Positions 32,599 through 41,950 of a DNA stretch of 64,000 nt are shown piece after piece. Location of the stretch: NCBI GenBank assembly GCA_964596695.1, contig CAZQVE010000001.1:186001-250000 (forward strand), given 5' to 3'. Source of the stretch: UBA2112 sp964596695 (lineage in GTDB: Bacteria > Patescibacteriota > Saccharimonadia > Saccharimonadales > Saccharimonadaceae). The notes under the pieces are model-generated. The model was given only the letters and a program-made list of their open reading frames with translations, had not been told where the DNA came from and ran no database searches. Each line of letters starts with the position of its first letter. The first letter of the stretch is position 1. A program made the translations under genes and the position numbers.

Positions 32599-33612
32599 AT
32601 GAATATTTTTGTTACCGGTGGGGCTGGTTATATTGGCAGCCATACCGTGGTTGAACTGATAAATGATGGCCACACGGTGGTCGTTGCTGATAATCTCAGT
32701 AATAGCAGCCGGGAGTCCCTACGACGTGTTGAAAAGATTGTCGGTAAACCCATTCCTTTTCACGAAGTTGATATACGTGACACGGCGGCACTCGAACAAA
32801 TCTTCAGCGAAAACCATTTCGATGCCGTCATTCACTTCGCCGGACTAAAGGCCGTTGGTGAGTCGGTCGCAAAGCCTCTTGAGTATTACCGCAACAATCT
32901 CGATTCAACCCTTAGTCTACTTGAGGTCATGCGTGGGCACGACGTGAAAAAGCTGGTTTTCAGCTCATCAGCTACCGTCTACGGGGAGCCTGAAAAACTA
33001 CCCCTCGACGAGAGTTGCCGTACCGGTGTAGGTATTACTAATCCATATGGCCAAACAAAGTTCATGATAGAACAGATCTTGCGTGATGTTTGTGTTGCAA
33101 ATTCTGAGCTTGAAATCACTCTACTGCGCTACTTCAACCCTGTTGGCGCGCACAAGAGTGGACTCATTGGTGAAGATCCAGGCGGTATTCCGAATAATTT
33201 GCTACCTTATATTACCCAGGTGGCTGTCGGCAAATTAGAAAAAGTGAGCGTATTTGGTAACAATTGGAACACGTCTGACGGCACGGGTGTTCGCGATTAC
33301 ATCCATGTTGTCGACCTAGCAAAGGGACACACCGCAGCACTCAATCATTCAAAACCCGGCGCACACGCCTACAACCTCGCAACCGGTAAAGGCGTGTCCG
33401 TGCTTGAACTCATAGCTGCCCTGGGTAAAGCTGCCGGTAAAGAAATACCTTATCAAATCGTTGATCGCCGCCCGGGGGACGTAGCCGCTTGCTATGCCAG
33501 CCCCGCCAAGGCTAACCAAGACCTAGAATGGAAAGCAGAGCGTACAATCGAAGAGGCGTGTGAGGACTCTTGGCGCTGGCAATCACAAAACCCCGATGGC
33601 TACCACGTGTAG
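32599..33612 (+). CDS. galE: UDP-glucose 4-epimerase
   Basis: A 337-residue short-chain dehydrogenase-type epimerase that interconverts UDP-glucose and UDP-galactose (or the N-acetyl forms) with bound NAD. NAD-binding GGAGYIGSH (7-15), the active-site Ser in FSSSATVYG and the pair Tyr150/Lys154 in NPYGQTK are present, as are GVRDYIHVVDLA and RPGDVA. Length is standard. It supplies galactose donors for the neighbouring glycosyltransferases and the UGM-like flavoprotein 2 kb downstream. Confidence 0.97.
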   Translation: MNIFVTGGAGYIGSHTVVELINDGHTVVVADNLSNSSRESLRRVEKIVGKPIPFHEVDIRDTAALEQIFSENHFDAVIHFAGLKAVGESVAKPLEYYRNNLDSTLSLLEVMRGHDVKKLVFSSSATVYGEPEKLPLDESCRTGVGITNPYGQTKFMIEQILRDVCVANSELEITLLRYFNPVGAHKSGLIGEDPGGIPNNLLPYITQVAVGKLEKVSVFGNNWNTSDGTGVRDYIHVVDLAKGHTAALNHSKPGAHAYNLATGKGVSVLELIAALGKAAGKEIPYQIVDRRPGDVAACYASPAKANQDLEWKAERTIEEACEDSWRWQSQNPDGYHV

Positions 33613-33630
33613 GGGTAGCAAGGTAATATT

Positions 33631-34053
33631 ATGCCCTCATACATACATTCTTTGTTTGTTCACAACACCAAAAACACTCGTGTCAAATTATTTCGCTATT
33701 ATTTCGTTGCGCTAGCAGCTTTTGCTGTCGACTTTGGTGGTCTCATCGCCCTACACCAGCTATTAGATATGCACTATCTACTGGCTGCAACCATATCTTT
33801 CTGTGGTGGCGTTGTCGTGAATTACTACTTGAGTACGAAATGGATTTTTCTGAACCCAAGGGTTAATAATAAAAAGAAAGAGTTCCTAGGCACCCTATTG
33901 ATTGCCTGTATTGGCCTAGGTATTAACAACCTCATCCTCTGGACGTTAACGTCGATTGTCGGAATATACTATATAGTTTCAAAGCTAATTGCCACGGGCA
34001 TCGTATTTTTTTGGAACTTCTTTGCACGGAAAAAAGCTCTATACTACGACTAA
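33631..34053 (+). CDS. GtrA-family membrane protein
   Basis: A 140-residue protein with four membrane helices (about 20-40, 47-67, 85-108, 111-132) and the GtrA pattern RYYFVALAAFAVDFGG and TISFCGGVVVNYYLSTKWIF. GtrA proteins are thought to flip or help flip polyprenyl-linked sugars made by GtrB-like GT2 enzymes; such a GT2 lies at 54080. ATG is 18 bases after galE with an AAGG site. Its stop overlaps the stop of the convergent methyltransferase by 4 bases. Confidence 0.92.
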   Translation: MPSYIHSLFVHNTKNTRVKLFRYYFVALAAFAVDFGGLIALHQLLDMHYLLAATISFCGGVVVNYYLSTKWIFLNPRVNNKKKEFLGTLLIACIGLGINNLILWTLTSIVGIYYIVSKLIATGIVFFWNFFARKKALYYD

Positions 34054-34562
34054 CTTGCAGTACCTTTGGTAAATACGCCCCACTGAGACATGAAGCCCTT
34101 AGTGGTTTTTTGCTCGAGCTGTAGGTGCGGCACCTTCTCGAGATATACAAGATGTGTGTGAGGACTTGAACGACGCTGGTTCAGACGAGCATGCTCCAAG
34201 ATATTACACGCCCAATCCATGTGTGGTAGTGGAGTTGTGACAAAAAGCTTGCCCGTTGGTTTTAAAAGAGCGTTTAATGCCTGCGCGAAATCACCGTGCT
34301 CAAGTACTTCAAAGGCAATAATTGCGTCAAAGCTACTTTCCTTAAGACCAAGCTTTTTCCATTCGTTTATATCACCCACAATGTCAGCCGCTTTTGTAGG
34401 CAAGATATCAAGAGCAACAAAATTTTTGAACCCTCTCTTTTTTGCGTACTCTCCCACCCAACCATCAGCACAACCCACCTCGAGGATTTTTGCATCCTTA
34501 TCAATCATGCTGAAGAAATGTTCTAACTTTTTCTTTTGTGCATATGCACTCAATAGCGCCAT
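34050..34562 (-). CDS. Class I SAM-dependent methyltransferase
   Basis: A 170-residue methyltransferase. Motif I is AKILEVGCADGWVGEYA (about 23-39), motif II has FVALDILPTKAADIVGD, and the later FDAIIAFEVLEHG matches motif IV. The short length leaves little room for a substrate domain; small-molecule, lipid or sugar methylation is possible. ATG follows GGAGGAG. It lies in antisense orientation within the polysaccharide gene set. Confidence 0.88.
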   Translation of the reverse strand: MALLSAYAQKKKLEHFFSMIDKDAKILEVGCADGWVGEYAKKRGFKNFVALDILPTKAADIVGDINEWKKLGLKESSFDAIIAFEVLEHGDFAQALNALLKPTGKLFVTTPLPHMDWACNILEHARLNQRRSSPHTHLVYLEKVPHLQLEQKTTKGFMSQWGVFTKGTAS

Positions 34563-34671
34563 GATACTCCTCCACTAATCATAAACTTTTTTCATTATAG
34601 CTAGATTTCGAGTATTTGGAAATGTTATCATTGGACTAATCGACAAACAACCAAAAGTGGAGATACTGTTA

Positions 34672-36249
34672 ATGGCAGAGAAAAAACGAGCAGTTATTAT
34701 TGGTGCCGGTCCTGCCGGCCTTACCGCTGCATATGAGCTGGTTAAAAACACAGACATTAAGCCTATTGTTTTTGAGGCATCAAACGACATCGGCGGTATT
34801 TCCAAGACGGTTAACTACAAGGGGAATCGCATAGATATCGGTGGTCATCGGTTTTTTTCAAAATCCGACACTGTCATGAAGTGGTGGAACGACATTCTTC
34901 CGATTGAAGACACGCCAGCTTCAAAAACTTTTCTGCTCAAATATCGTGGTCAACAAGGTACGCTAAAAGGCGGCAAAGGACCAAATCCGAGTAAAACCGA
35001 CGATGTCATGCTCGTCCGAAGCCGACTTAGTCGCATTTACTATGGCCGTAAATTCTATGACTATCCCGTGTCTTTAAGTAAAAACACTGTCAAGAATCTT
35101 GGTGCAAAAAAAATTGCCAAAATTGGTTACGGCTATGCTGCGACTAAATTCAGGAAAGAAGACGAGTCAAATCTTGAGGGTTTCTACGTTAACCGCTTCG
35201 GGCGTGAACTATACAATACGTTCTTTGCGAGTTATACCGAAAAGTTATGGGGTGTACCACCAAAAGAGATAGATTCCAGCTGGGGTGCACAACGCGTCAA
35301 GGGTCTGTCTGTATCAAAAGTGCTTTTGAACGCCGTAAAACCAAAAAAGAAGACCGATATTAGCCAGAAAAATGTTGAGACTAGCCTTATCGAATCATTT
35401 CTTTACCCTAAGCTCGGCCCTGGACACATGTGGGAAACGGTCGTAAAACTCGTGAAAAAGGGTGGCGGCGAGGTACGTATGAACCAAGTCATCACAAAGA
35501 TTCATGCCAAAAAGGGTAAGATTGTCGCTGTTGATGTCTACAATCACAAAACGAAAAAAACAGAAAAGATTACTGGCGATTACTTTTTCTCAACCATGCC
35601 GGTCAACGAGCTTATTGCAGCCTTTAGCGGTGTCGAGGTGCCGAAGGATGTACGGCGTATTGCAAAGGGTCTACCGTTCCGTGATTTCATCACGGTCGGT
35701 ATATTGGCAAACAAGCTGAAGATCAGCAATCACACCGAACGTAAAACTAAAAACAACATCGTGCCAGACAACTGGATCTATATCCAGGAACCAGACGTTA
35801 AAGTTTGTCGCCTTCAGATCTTCAACAACTGGAGCCCCTACCTCGTCAAAGACCAGAAAAAGATTTGGGTCGGCATGGAATATGTAGTAAGTGAAAAAGA
35901 TGATGTCTGGAAACTGAGTGATAAGGAAATGTCTAAGTTCGGTATCAATGAGCTTGCTAAGATTGACATTCTAGACCCGAAAGAAGTTCTTGACACAACC
36001 GTCATTAAACTCAAGAAAACCTATCCTGCTTATTTTGGTACGTACAAGGATTTTGACAAGGTCAAGAACTTTACTCTACAATTCGACAACCTTTACCTAC
36101 TTGGCCGTAATGGTCAGCATCGATACAACAACCAAGACCACTCTATGTTGACCGCTATTGAGGCAGTGAAAAACATTGTCAGTGGACGCAAGGACAAGGA
36201 CAATGTTTGGAATGTTAATGTCGAAAAAGAATACCATGAAAGCAGGTAG
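34672..36249 (+). CDS. FAD-dependent amine-oxidase/UGM-like protein
   Basis: A 525-residue flavoprotein. The dinucleotide-binding motif is GAGPAGLTAAYEL (about 11-23), then GGISKTVNYKGNRIDIGGH as in protoporphyrinogen oxidase/UDP-galactopyranose mutase relatives, and a C-terminal FAD segment LLGRNGQHRYNNQDHSM. Such proteins in polysaccharide clusters often act on nucleotide or lipid-linked sugars. With GalE nearby a UDP-galactopyranose mutase role is tempting, but it is longer than UGM (about 380 residues). ATG at 34672 follows GTGGAG. Confidence 0.85.
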   Translation: MAEKKRAVIIGAGPAGLTAAYELVKNTDIKPIVFEASNDIGGISKTVNYKGNRIDIGGHRFFSKSDTVMKWWNDILPIEDTPASKTFLLKYRGQQGTLKGGKGPNPSKTDDVMLVRSRLSRIYYGRKFYDYPVSLSKNTVKNLGAKKIAKIGYGYAATKFRKEDESNLEGFYVNRFGRELYNTFFASYTEKLWGVPPKEIDSSWGAQRVKGLSVSKVLLNAVKPKKKTDISQKNVETSLIESFLYPKLGPGHMWETVVKLVKKGGGEVRMNQVITKIHAKKGKIVAVDVYNHKTKKTEKITGDYFFSTMPVNELIAAFSGVEVPKDVRRIAKGLPFRDFITVGILANKLKISNHTERKTKNNIVPDNWIYIQEPDVKVCRLQIFNNWSPYLVKDQKKIWVGMEYVVSEKDDVWKLSDKEMSKFGINELAKIDILDPKEVLDTTVIKLKKTYPAYFGTYKDFDKVKNFTLQFDNLYLLGRNGQHRYNNQDHSMLTAIEAVKNIVSGRKDKDNVWNVNVEKEYHESR

Positions 36250-37687
36250 ATTGGGGGGTTTCTCCGGTTTTGTAAGAGGACATTTTCTACTTGTCGCGGG
36301 TGTTGTTTGCGTGCTCTGCTCTATTCTCTGCTTATTTATGTTTCTACCTGGGGGATTTTCGCCAGACGCAGGAAATCAACTAGACCAGGCACTAGGTTTA
36401 ACACATCTTAGCACTTGGCACCCTGTTATTATGTCACTCTACTGGCGCTTCTTACTCCTCATTAGCGGGGAGAGTGTTGCAATGTTATGTCTTATGCGGG
36501 TTTTGGTTTTTTGGCTAGGGATATTTTTAATCGTTAGATTTATATACTATAAGACCTCTAATAAGCGCTTGGCGTTACTGCCGATTATACTTGGGCTGCT
36601 GCCAAACGTTTTGGTTATTCTGCACTTCAACTGGAAAGATTCCGAGCTAGCGAGCTACCTGTTGCTGGCATTCGGTATAGTTATCAGTATTTCCATAATG
36701 AGCACCGCGAAAAAATGGCAAAGGATATTAAAGGCTCTCCTGCTCATAGTTTCTTTCGGACTAATGCTCTACGCCATACTCGTGCGCACGAATGGTATTT
36801 TTGCAGTCGTACCTATCTTTGTGTTGTGGTTTGACCAGGTTATAAGGCTGCGATGGAGAAGCGTCATGGGGCTTTGGTACTATGTCGGCGTTGCTGGCAT
36901 AGCATTTCTCGTCAGTTTCGCCGCCAACCAAACACTGACGTTGCGTTTTCAGCCCAAAATTGCGACTGCTACCATCAGTATGTATGTGTATGACATCGTG
37001 AACATCCTGCCGAAAAACCAGATCAAAAATTTAAATATTAGTGACGACTTAAAAACAGCCCTCCTCGGATTTGCAAGCGGCAACTGCTCTCATTTCAATG
37101 ACGGTGGGTTTAATGTTGTTTTTTGGGATAAGGCATGCTCATCAGGAGCCTCGCTTACGGGCTTACAGAAGCACAGCTCGATGGATGAATTAACAGACCT
37201 ATGGAAAAACACAATCGCGAAACACCCCGACAAATGGCTAGCATATTCATTTACAACATATGCAAACTGGCTAACGTCCGGCTCCTATATGCCTTCATTC
37301 TATGGCAAGTACATGTCAAAAGAGGGTGTCTCTATACGACCAAGGTCTGTTTATGGTCAAAGGATACTTCAGGTTTATAACGATAATTTTGGTAATAAGT
37401 GGCTTGGATTGTTGTATGAAAAATGGTTCTATCTACTTTTGTGCATATTGCTTCTCTTTGTCGCAATCAAAAATACCGCTCTTAAAAATCGACGAATTAT
37501 CCTGTGCCTCTTGAGTTCTTCTTTGCTCTATATCTTGACCTATACTCCGGCCGCCCTCACTCCAGACTATCGATACATTTTTTGGACTGTAATAAGTAGT
37601 CTATTGGGTTTAATATTAATACTTTGCCAAGTGGACTGGAGGTACTTTAACAATGGTCTAAAAAGGGTCTGGAAATTTAAAGCCTAA
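36236..37687 (+). CDS. Multi-spanning membrane protein, glycosyltransferase-like (DUF6020/GT39 kind)
   Basis: A 483-residue protein with about 11-12 membrane helices and an outer loop after the first helix with an acidic pair (FSPDAGNQLDQ), as in polyprenol-phosphate-sugar-using GT-C enzymes. A larger outer segment with cysteines (about 270-345) contains GNCSHF and KACSSG. The end of the protein returns to helices (LCILLLFVAIK). It probably adds a sugar to wall glycan on the outer face. It overlaps the flavoprotein gene by 14 bases. The precise family is uncertain. Confidence 0.72.
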   Translation: MKAGRLGGFSGFVRGHFLLVAGVVCVLCSILCLFMFLPGGFSPDAGNQLDQALGLTHLSTWHPVIMSLYWRFLLLISGESVAMLCLMRVLVFWLGIFLIVRFIYYKTSNKRLALLPIILGLLPNVLVILHFNWKDSELASYLLLAFGIVISISIMSTAKKWQRILKALLLIVSFGLMLYAILVRTNGIFAVVPIFVLWFDQVIRLRWRSVMGLWYYVGVAGIAFLVSFAANQTLTLRFQPKIATATISMYVYDIVNILPKNQIKNLNISDDLKTALLGFASGNCSHFNDGGFNVVFWDKACSSGASLTGLQKHSSMDELTDLWKNTIAKHPDKWLAYSFTTYANWLTSGSYMPSFYGKYMSKEGVSIRPRSVYGQRILQVYNDNFGNKWLGLLYEKWFYLLLCILLLFVAIKNTALKNRRIILCLLSSSLLYILTYTPAALTPDYRYIFWTVISSLLGLILILCQVDWRYFNNGLKRVWKFKA

Positions 37688-37759
37688 GCGACCATTCGGC
37701 ACCGATAACCGCTTGTGCTCGCAGCTCCTTACCTGTTATAATCCTCTTAGGATAGTACT

Positions 37760-38293
37760 GTGCGAATAAAAAAAGATAGATCGTCAAAAAAGAAAAAACT
37801 ACTTACTGTAGCCGTAGTGTTAATAATACTCGCTCTCGCAGCTGTTTTTTTATATTACCGAGTTATAAAAGAAGATGTGCCGATAGTTAATAAAAGTTCC
37901 GATCAACAGCAGGCTAGTAAACTACGAAAAGATCCTGAAAAAAAGGAAACAAACTCCAATTCCGATAAGCCCGCCAGCCCCACCCCTACTGACTCATCTA
38001 ACAAAAAACAGGTTCAAATGACCGCGTCTACCGATACAGCTAGTGGCATGGTGTTTATCCGTGGTGGTGTCAACTACCCTGTTACCGGCGGCAGTTGCTA
38101 CGCGCAACTATCCGGTCCATCCGGTCAAACTATTCGCAAAGACACAACTATACTACGGAATCCCGCCTCGACGGATTGTAAAACTATTTCCATCCCCACC
38201 AGCAATTTAGCACCTGGCAAGTGGATGTTTACTCTGCACTACATATCAGACGATTACGAGGGTGTTTCGGATGAAATCTCATTCTCTGTCTAA
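37760..38293 (+). CDS. Membrane-anchored Ser/Lys-rich protein with Ig-like domain
   Basis: A 177-residue protein: a very basic cytoplasmic start (RIKKDRSSKKKK), one membrane helix (LLTVAVVLIILALAAVFLYY), a disordered Lys/Ser/Pro/Thr linker (about 45-85), and an outer beta sandwich (about 90-177) with a cysteine pair (GGSCYAQL, STDCKTI). The GTG start follows TAGGA; TATAAT lies at 37737. It ends overlapping the start of the lysozyme-like gene, so both secreted products are co-expressed. No enzymatic motif; binding or adhesion is likely. Confidence 0.65.
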   Translation: MRIKKDRSSKKKKLLTVAVVLIILALAAVFLYYRVIKEDVPIVNKSSDQQQASKLRKDPEKKETNSNSDKPASPTPTDSSNKKQVQMTASTDTASGMVFIRGGVNYPVTGGSCYAQLSGPSGQTIRKDTTILRNPASTDCKTISIPTSNLAPGKWMFTLHYISDDYEGVSDEISFSV

Positions 38294-40108
38294 ATATACC
38301 CTCGTCTTTATCACTTTCTTTATATCCACATGCCTAGTCTATATGTGCTTCGTATATAGCGGCAGCCGTGTTTACGCAGCACCAATCACTGATTTTATTC
38401 CTGGCGATATTATTGACGATGCTATTTTTTATAACAAAAATGCTATGAATGTTCAACAAATTCAGGCGTTCCTGGACAAACTCATTCCAAATTGTGATAC
38501 CCAGGGCACACAACCGTCCGGTTATGGGGGCTTAACCAATGCGCAATACGCACAACAAATTCAGGGTTGGCCCGGCCCACCGTATGTCTGCCTCAACAAG
38601 TACTATGAGAATCCTGACACGGGTGAAACATCGTTCGAGAAGGGCGGTGGCGCATTCGACGGTGGAATATCTGCTGCTCAGATAATCTATAACGCCGCTC
38701 AGACATATAATATCAACCCGCAGGTGCTCCTTGTCATGATAAAGAAAGAGTCGCTCGGTCCACTCACCGCCGACTCGTGGCCGCTTAAGTCACAATATAA
38801 ATACACTATGGGCTACGCTTGCCCCGATGAGCCGGATGGTGCCGAGTGTGACACTAGCAAGGCTGGCTTTTATAAACAAGTAATGCTCTCTGCATGGCAG
38901 CTCAATTATTACAAAGAGCATCCAAATGATTATCGTTATCATCTAGGCTGGAATGATATTCAATACTCTCCGGATGAATCTTGCGGCACTAAACACGTGT
39001 ATATCGAAAACATAGCAACACTTAGTTTGTATATCTATACACCGTATACACCAAATGATGCCGCACTCGCCGCATATCCAGGAGAGGCATCTAGTTGTGG
39101 CGCGTATGGTAACCGGAACTTCTACCAGTATTTCAAAGAGTGGTTTGGTAGACCGACTGGACCACGAACCGGTCTTGTCTCTAATGTTGGCCCTGGCGTG
39201 ATTGCATCTAGCGGGTATGTGTCCAGCGATGGTATACAGCATGTTATTTCGCTCAAGTCTAGTGGTGATGTTTATGANNNNNNNNNNNNNNNNNNNNNNN
39301 NNNNNNNNNNNNNNNNNNNNNNNNNNNNNNNNNNNNNNNNNNNNNNNNNNNNNNNNNNNNNNNNNNNNNNNNNNNNNATGAGACATGGTGGGGCTACGGC
39401 AAACTAGCTACCGGCAAGATAGCTAAGATTGGGTCTGGTGCGGTATCGTCCAGTGCATACATCACCAGCGATGGTATACAGCATGTTATTTCGCTCAAGT
39501 CTAGTGGTGATGTTTATGAGACATGGTGGGGCTACGGCAAACTAGCTACCGGCAAGATAGCTAAGATTGGCGCGAGTGCCGTAGCATCTAGCGGGTACGT
39601 TACAAACGATGGTATACAGCATGTCATATCACTCCGGTCTAATGGTGATGTTTATGAGACATGGTGGGGCTACGTAGGCGGCACTTATAAACTCGCAACT
39701 GGAAAGATTGCTAGTATTGGGTCTGGTGCGGTATCGTCCAGTGCATACATCACCAGCGATGGTATACAGCATGTTATTTCGCTCAAGTCTAGTGGTGATG
39801 TTTATGAGACATGGTGGGGCTACGTAGGCGGCACTTATAAACTCGCAACTGGAAAGATTGCTAGTATTGGGTCTGGTGCGGTATCGTCCAGTGCATACAT
39901 CACCAGTGATGGTATACAGCATGTCATATCACTCCGGTCTAATGGTGATGTTTATGAGACATGGTGGGGCTACGGCAGCCTTGCAACCGGAAAGGTAGCA
40001 AATGTCGGCAATGGCGCAATAACCTCTAGTGGGTACGTTACTAATGATAGTATACAGCATGTCATATCACTCCGGTCTAATGGAAACATATACGAAACCT
40101 GGTGGTAA
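38271..40108 (+). CDS. Secreted lysozyme-like protein with WW-rich tandem repeats, interrupted by an assembly gap
   Basis: The 5' part encodes a signal peptide (about 1-37, ending VYAAP), then a Cys-rich domain with ISAAQIIYNAAQTYNINPQVLLVM and KKES, a pattern of lysozyme/transglycosylase-like folds whose Glu would be catalytic. From about 39162 a repeat of 46-50 residues begins (SSGYVSSDGIQHVISL, DVYETWWGY, LATGKIA). At least five units follow the gap, ending at TAA 40106. The repeats resemble lectin-like beta-propeller blades. The two sides are out of frame across the 100 Ns, so the gap length is only a placeholder. A wall-cutting, sugar-binding surface enzyme is the best reading. Confidence 0.75.
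39162..40105 (+). repeat. Tandem coding repeats of 138-150 bp
   Basis: Near-identical DNA units, each coding for 46 residues, or 50 when the GYVGGTY insert is present. The copies at 39720 and 39850 are almost identical at the DNA level, showing recent amplification. The real copy number is unknown because of the gap. Confidence 0.9.
39278..39377. other. Assembly gap of 100 N
   Basis: Exactly 100 unknown bases inside the repeat array. Both flanks end within the same point of a repeat unit (GTTTATGA on the left, ATGAGACATGG on the right), so reads failed to span the repeats. Confidence 0.99.
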
Positions 40109-40115
40109 AGTCGGA

Positions 40116-41939
40116 TTATTTAGTTAAAAAATCTTTGATAGTTTTTGAAGAATACTTATTATATTCTTGTTTCCATACGGTGTAGTGATTCATAATAACC
40201 TCTCGATTTTTGAGTACATGAGCTAGCTTGTTATATATGGCCAACATGTCGTCGGGTCGATTAACGACCAGGTGCTCTTCTAACGGTGTACCCGTCCAAT
40301 AGTGGTGATTATTCGCTGTCACGCAGGGCGCCCCCACTTCCATACTCTCCAGCGGAAGTAACGGTGATGCTTCAGCAAAGGATACATATAGGTTAGCATC
40401 GTTATTTGCCATACGAGTCAGTAAATCTTTCCTCGATAGCAGTCTATCGCTTCCGACAATCCTTACACCTATCTTGTCCGCATACCCTGCAATTTTTTGA
40501 TTAACGGGAACAACATCTAGTTCAACGCCGTCCAATAGACTGGCCGCAGCAATTTGATTAAAGATGTTTTTCCACTCTACATCGCCGGAGCAATACAACC
40601 CTATTCTCGTTGTTTTATCTTTAGTCGCGCTGTTGTCGTGATATTTTTCTGGATTTTCGATTATTATATTGTTCGCTACAAACCTTGCCCTGTATCCCTT
40701 TTTAGCGTAGAACTCGGCTTGTTGCTTTTTGACAAAACCAATCTCGTCAATCAGGTTTATATTGTGAAGACCAAGTATCTTCATAAACGAGTTGTAGTCG
40801 GTACCCCTCGCAAGCCGAACGTCTCCTCCATGATATAGAACCTTTATCTTTACGCCGCTATCGGCTGTCTTCACGTGTTCGATTACTTTATCCCACCCAG
40901 CTACAAGGCCATTCATAATAATTAGCTTTTTGTTTGCACCAGAAATTATCTTGGCAATTTCTAAAGTCTCTTTCTTTGTATATATATCGATATTTTTTAT
41001 AGGAACGTATCCGCCAAACAAATCTTCCGCCACATGGGACATGCCTACCCATTTTGGGTTAGAAAAAATCAAATAGTCTTGATCAGAAAATTTATTAATC
41101 TCGGCCGTAAGTTGCTCAAGTCTGTGGGAGGTCTTGAGATACTTTGATGCCTTTGTTCGGGCATATGTATTTAGTGTGGTTAGCTTTTCTTTCGGCTTTC
41201 GGCGCGCCTTACCGATAGCTCCAATAGATGTAATGGCAGACTCTGCTATAACTCCGGGTAGTTTCTTACGAATAAATACATTCCTTTTGTTTGACGCCCC
41301 TGTCCACGAGGCATCATAATGATGAATCATTGCGGTGTTTTCAGAATAAAACTCTTTCGTCCAATCATAATTAACAGGATAAAAATAGTCTTTTGGGTAT
41401 ACCCATATAGAATCACCAAAAACCTCTATGCCGTCTTCGTCAACCGTTCGCTTGTAGCCATCTAGTATTCTTGTTATAACTTTCGGGATAGCATACGAGT
41501 ACATAAGACCCGCGTTGAAATGTTTTATGCCTTCGTAGAAATCTAACATCTTTCGCAGGAAAGGGTCATGTTTCTTGGCGAAATACATAACGCCGGCACA
41601 TACCATCTCCCTCTCATCGCCCTCATATTCTCTACCCAGAAACGCCGGTTTTTCTAAAAACTCACTCACATCACCCAGCACCTCCATGTCGGTATCAAAG
41701 TATATGCCTCCATGTTCATAAAGCACCTGTGTGCGTATGTAGTCTGCAACAAATGCCCACTTTTTTTGTGCATACGCCTGTTTTACGAATGGTGCAGAGT
41801 TTTCAATATCAAAATTTTTCTCGCTCCACTCTATAATTTCCCAGTCCGGTAAATATTTTTTCCAACTCTTGATACATTTCTTCGCCAAGCGCGGCAAGGG
41901 TTTACCACCAACCCATACATAGTGTATTGTTTTATTCAT
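40116..41939 (-). CDS. Bifunctional glycosyltransferase fusion (GT32-like plus GT4-like)
   Basis: A 607-residue protein made of two glycosyltransferase domains. Residues 1-230 are GT32/capsular-type (KTIHYVWVGG, then the DXD metal motif GGIYFDTDME). Residues about 280-607 are GT-B like, with the C-terminal groove AEASPLLPLESMEVGAPCVT replacing the usual EGFGLP signature. Two sequential sugar additions by one polypeptide are likely. It is the last gene of the A/T-rich leftward cluster, 11 bases after a GT2 gene. Confidence 0.85.
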   Translation of the reverse strand: MNKTIHYVWVGGKPLPRLAKKCIKSWKKYLPDWEIIEWSEKNFDIENSAPFVKQAYAQKKWAFVADYIRTQVLYEHGGIYFDTDMEVLGDVSEFLEKPAFLGREYEGDEREMVCAGVMYFAKKHDPFLRKMLDFYEGIKHFNAGLMYSYAIPKVITRILDGYKRTVDEDGIEVFGDSIWVYPKDYFYPVNYDWTKEFYSENTAMIHHYDASWTGASNKRNVFIRKKLPGVIAESAITSIGAIGKARRKPKEKLTTLNTYARTKASKYLKTSHRLEQLTAEINKFSDQDYLIFSNPKWVGMSHVAEDLFGGYVPIKNIDIYTKKETLEIAKIISGANKKLIIMNGLVAGWDKVIEHVKTADSGVKIKVLYHGGDVRLARGTDYNSFMKILGLHNINLIDEIGFVKKQQAEFYAKKGYRARFVANNIIIENPEKYHDNSATKDKTTRIGLYCSGDVEWKNIFNQIAAASLLDGVELDVVPVNQKIAGYADKIGVRIVGSDRLLSRKDLLTRMANNDANLYVSFAEASPLLPLESMEVGAPCVTANNHHYWTGTPLEEHLVVNRPDDMLAIYNKLAHVLKNREVIMNHYTVWKQEYNKYSSKTIKDFLTK

Positions 41940-41950
41940 AGCCTTCTAGT

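Noticed and set aside
39378..39407. Short in-frame ending after the N gap (MRHGGATAN)
   Set aside because: It arises from reading through the 100 Ns in the wrong frame; the repeat protein continues in another frame to 40108.
39629..39922. Leftward frame inside the repeat array
   Set aside because: It is the antisense of the tandem coding repeats and repeats with them; no independent support.
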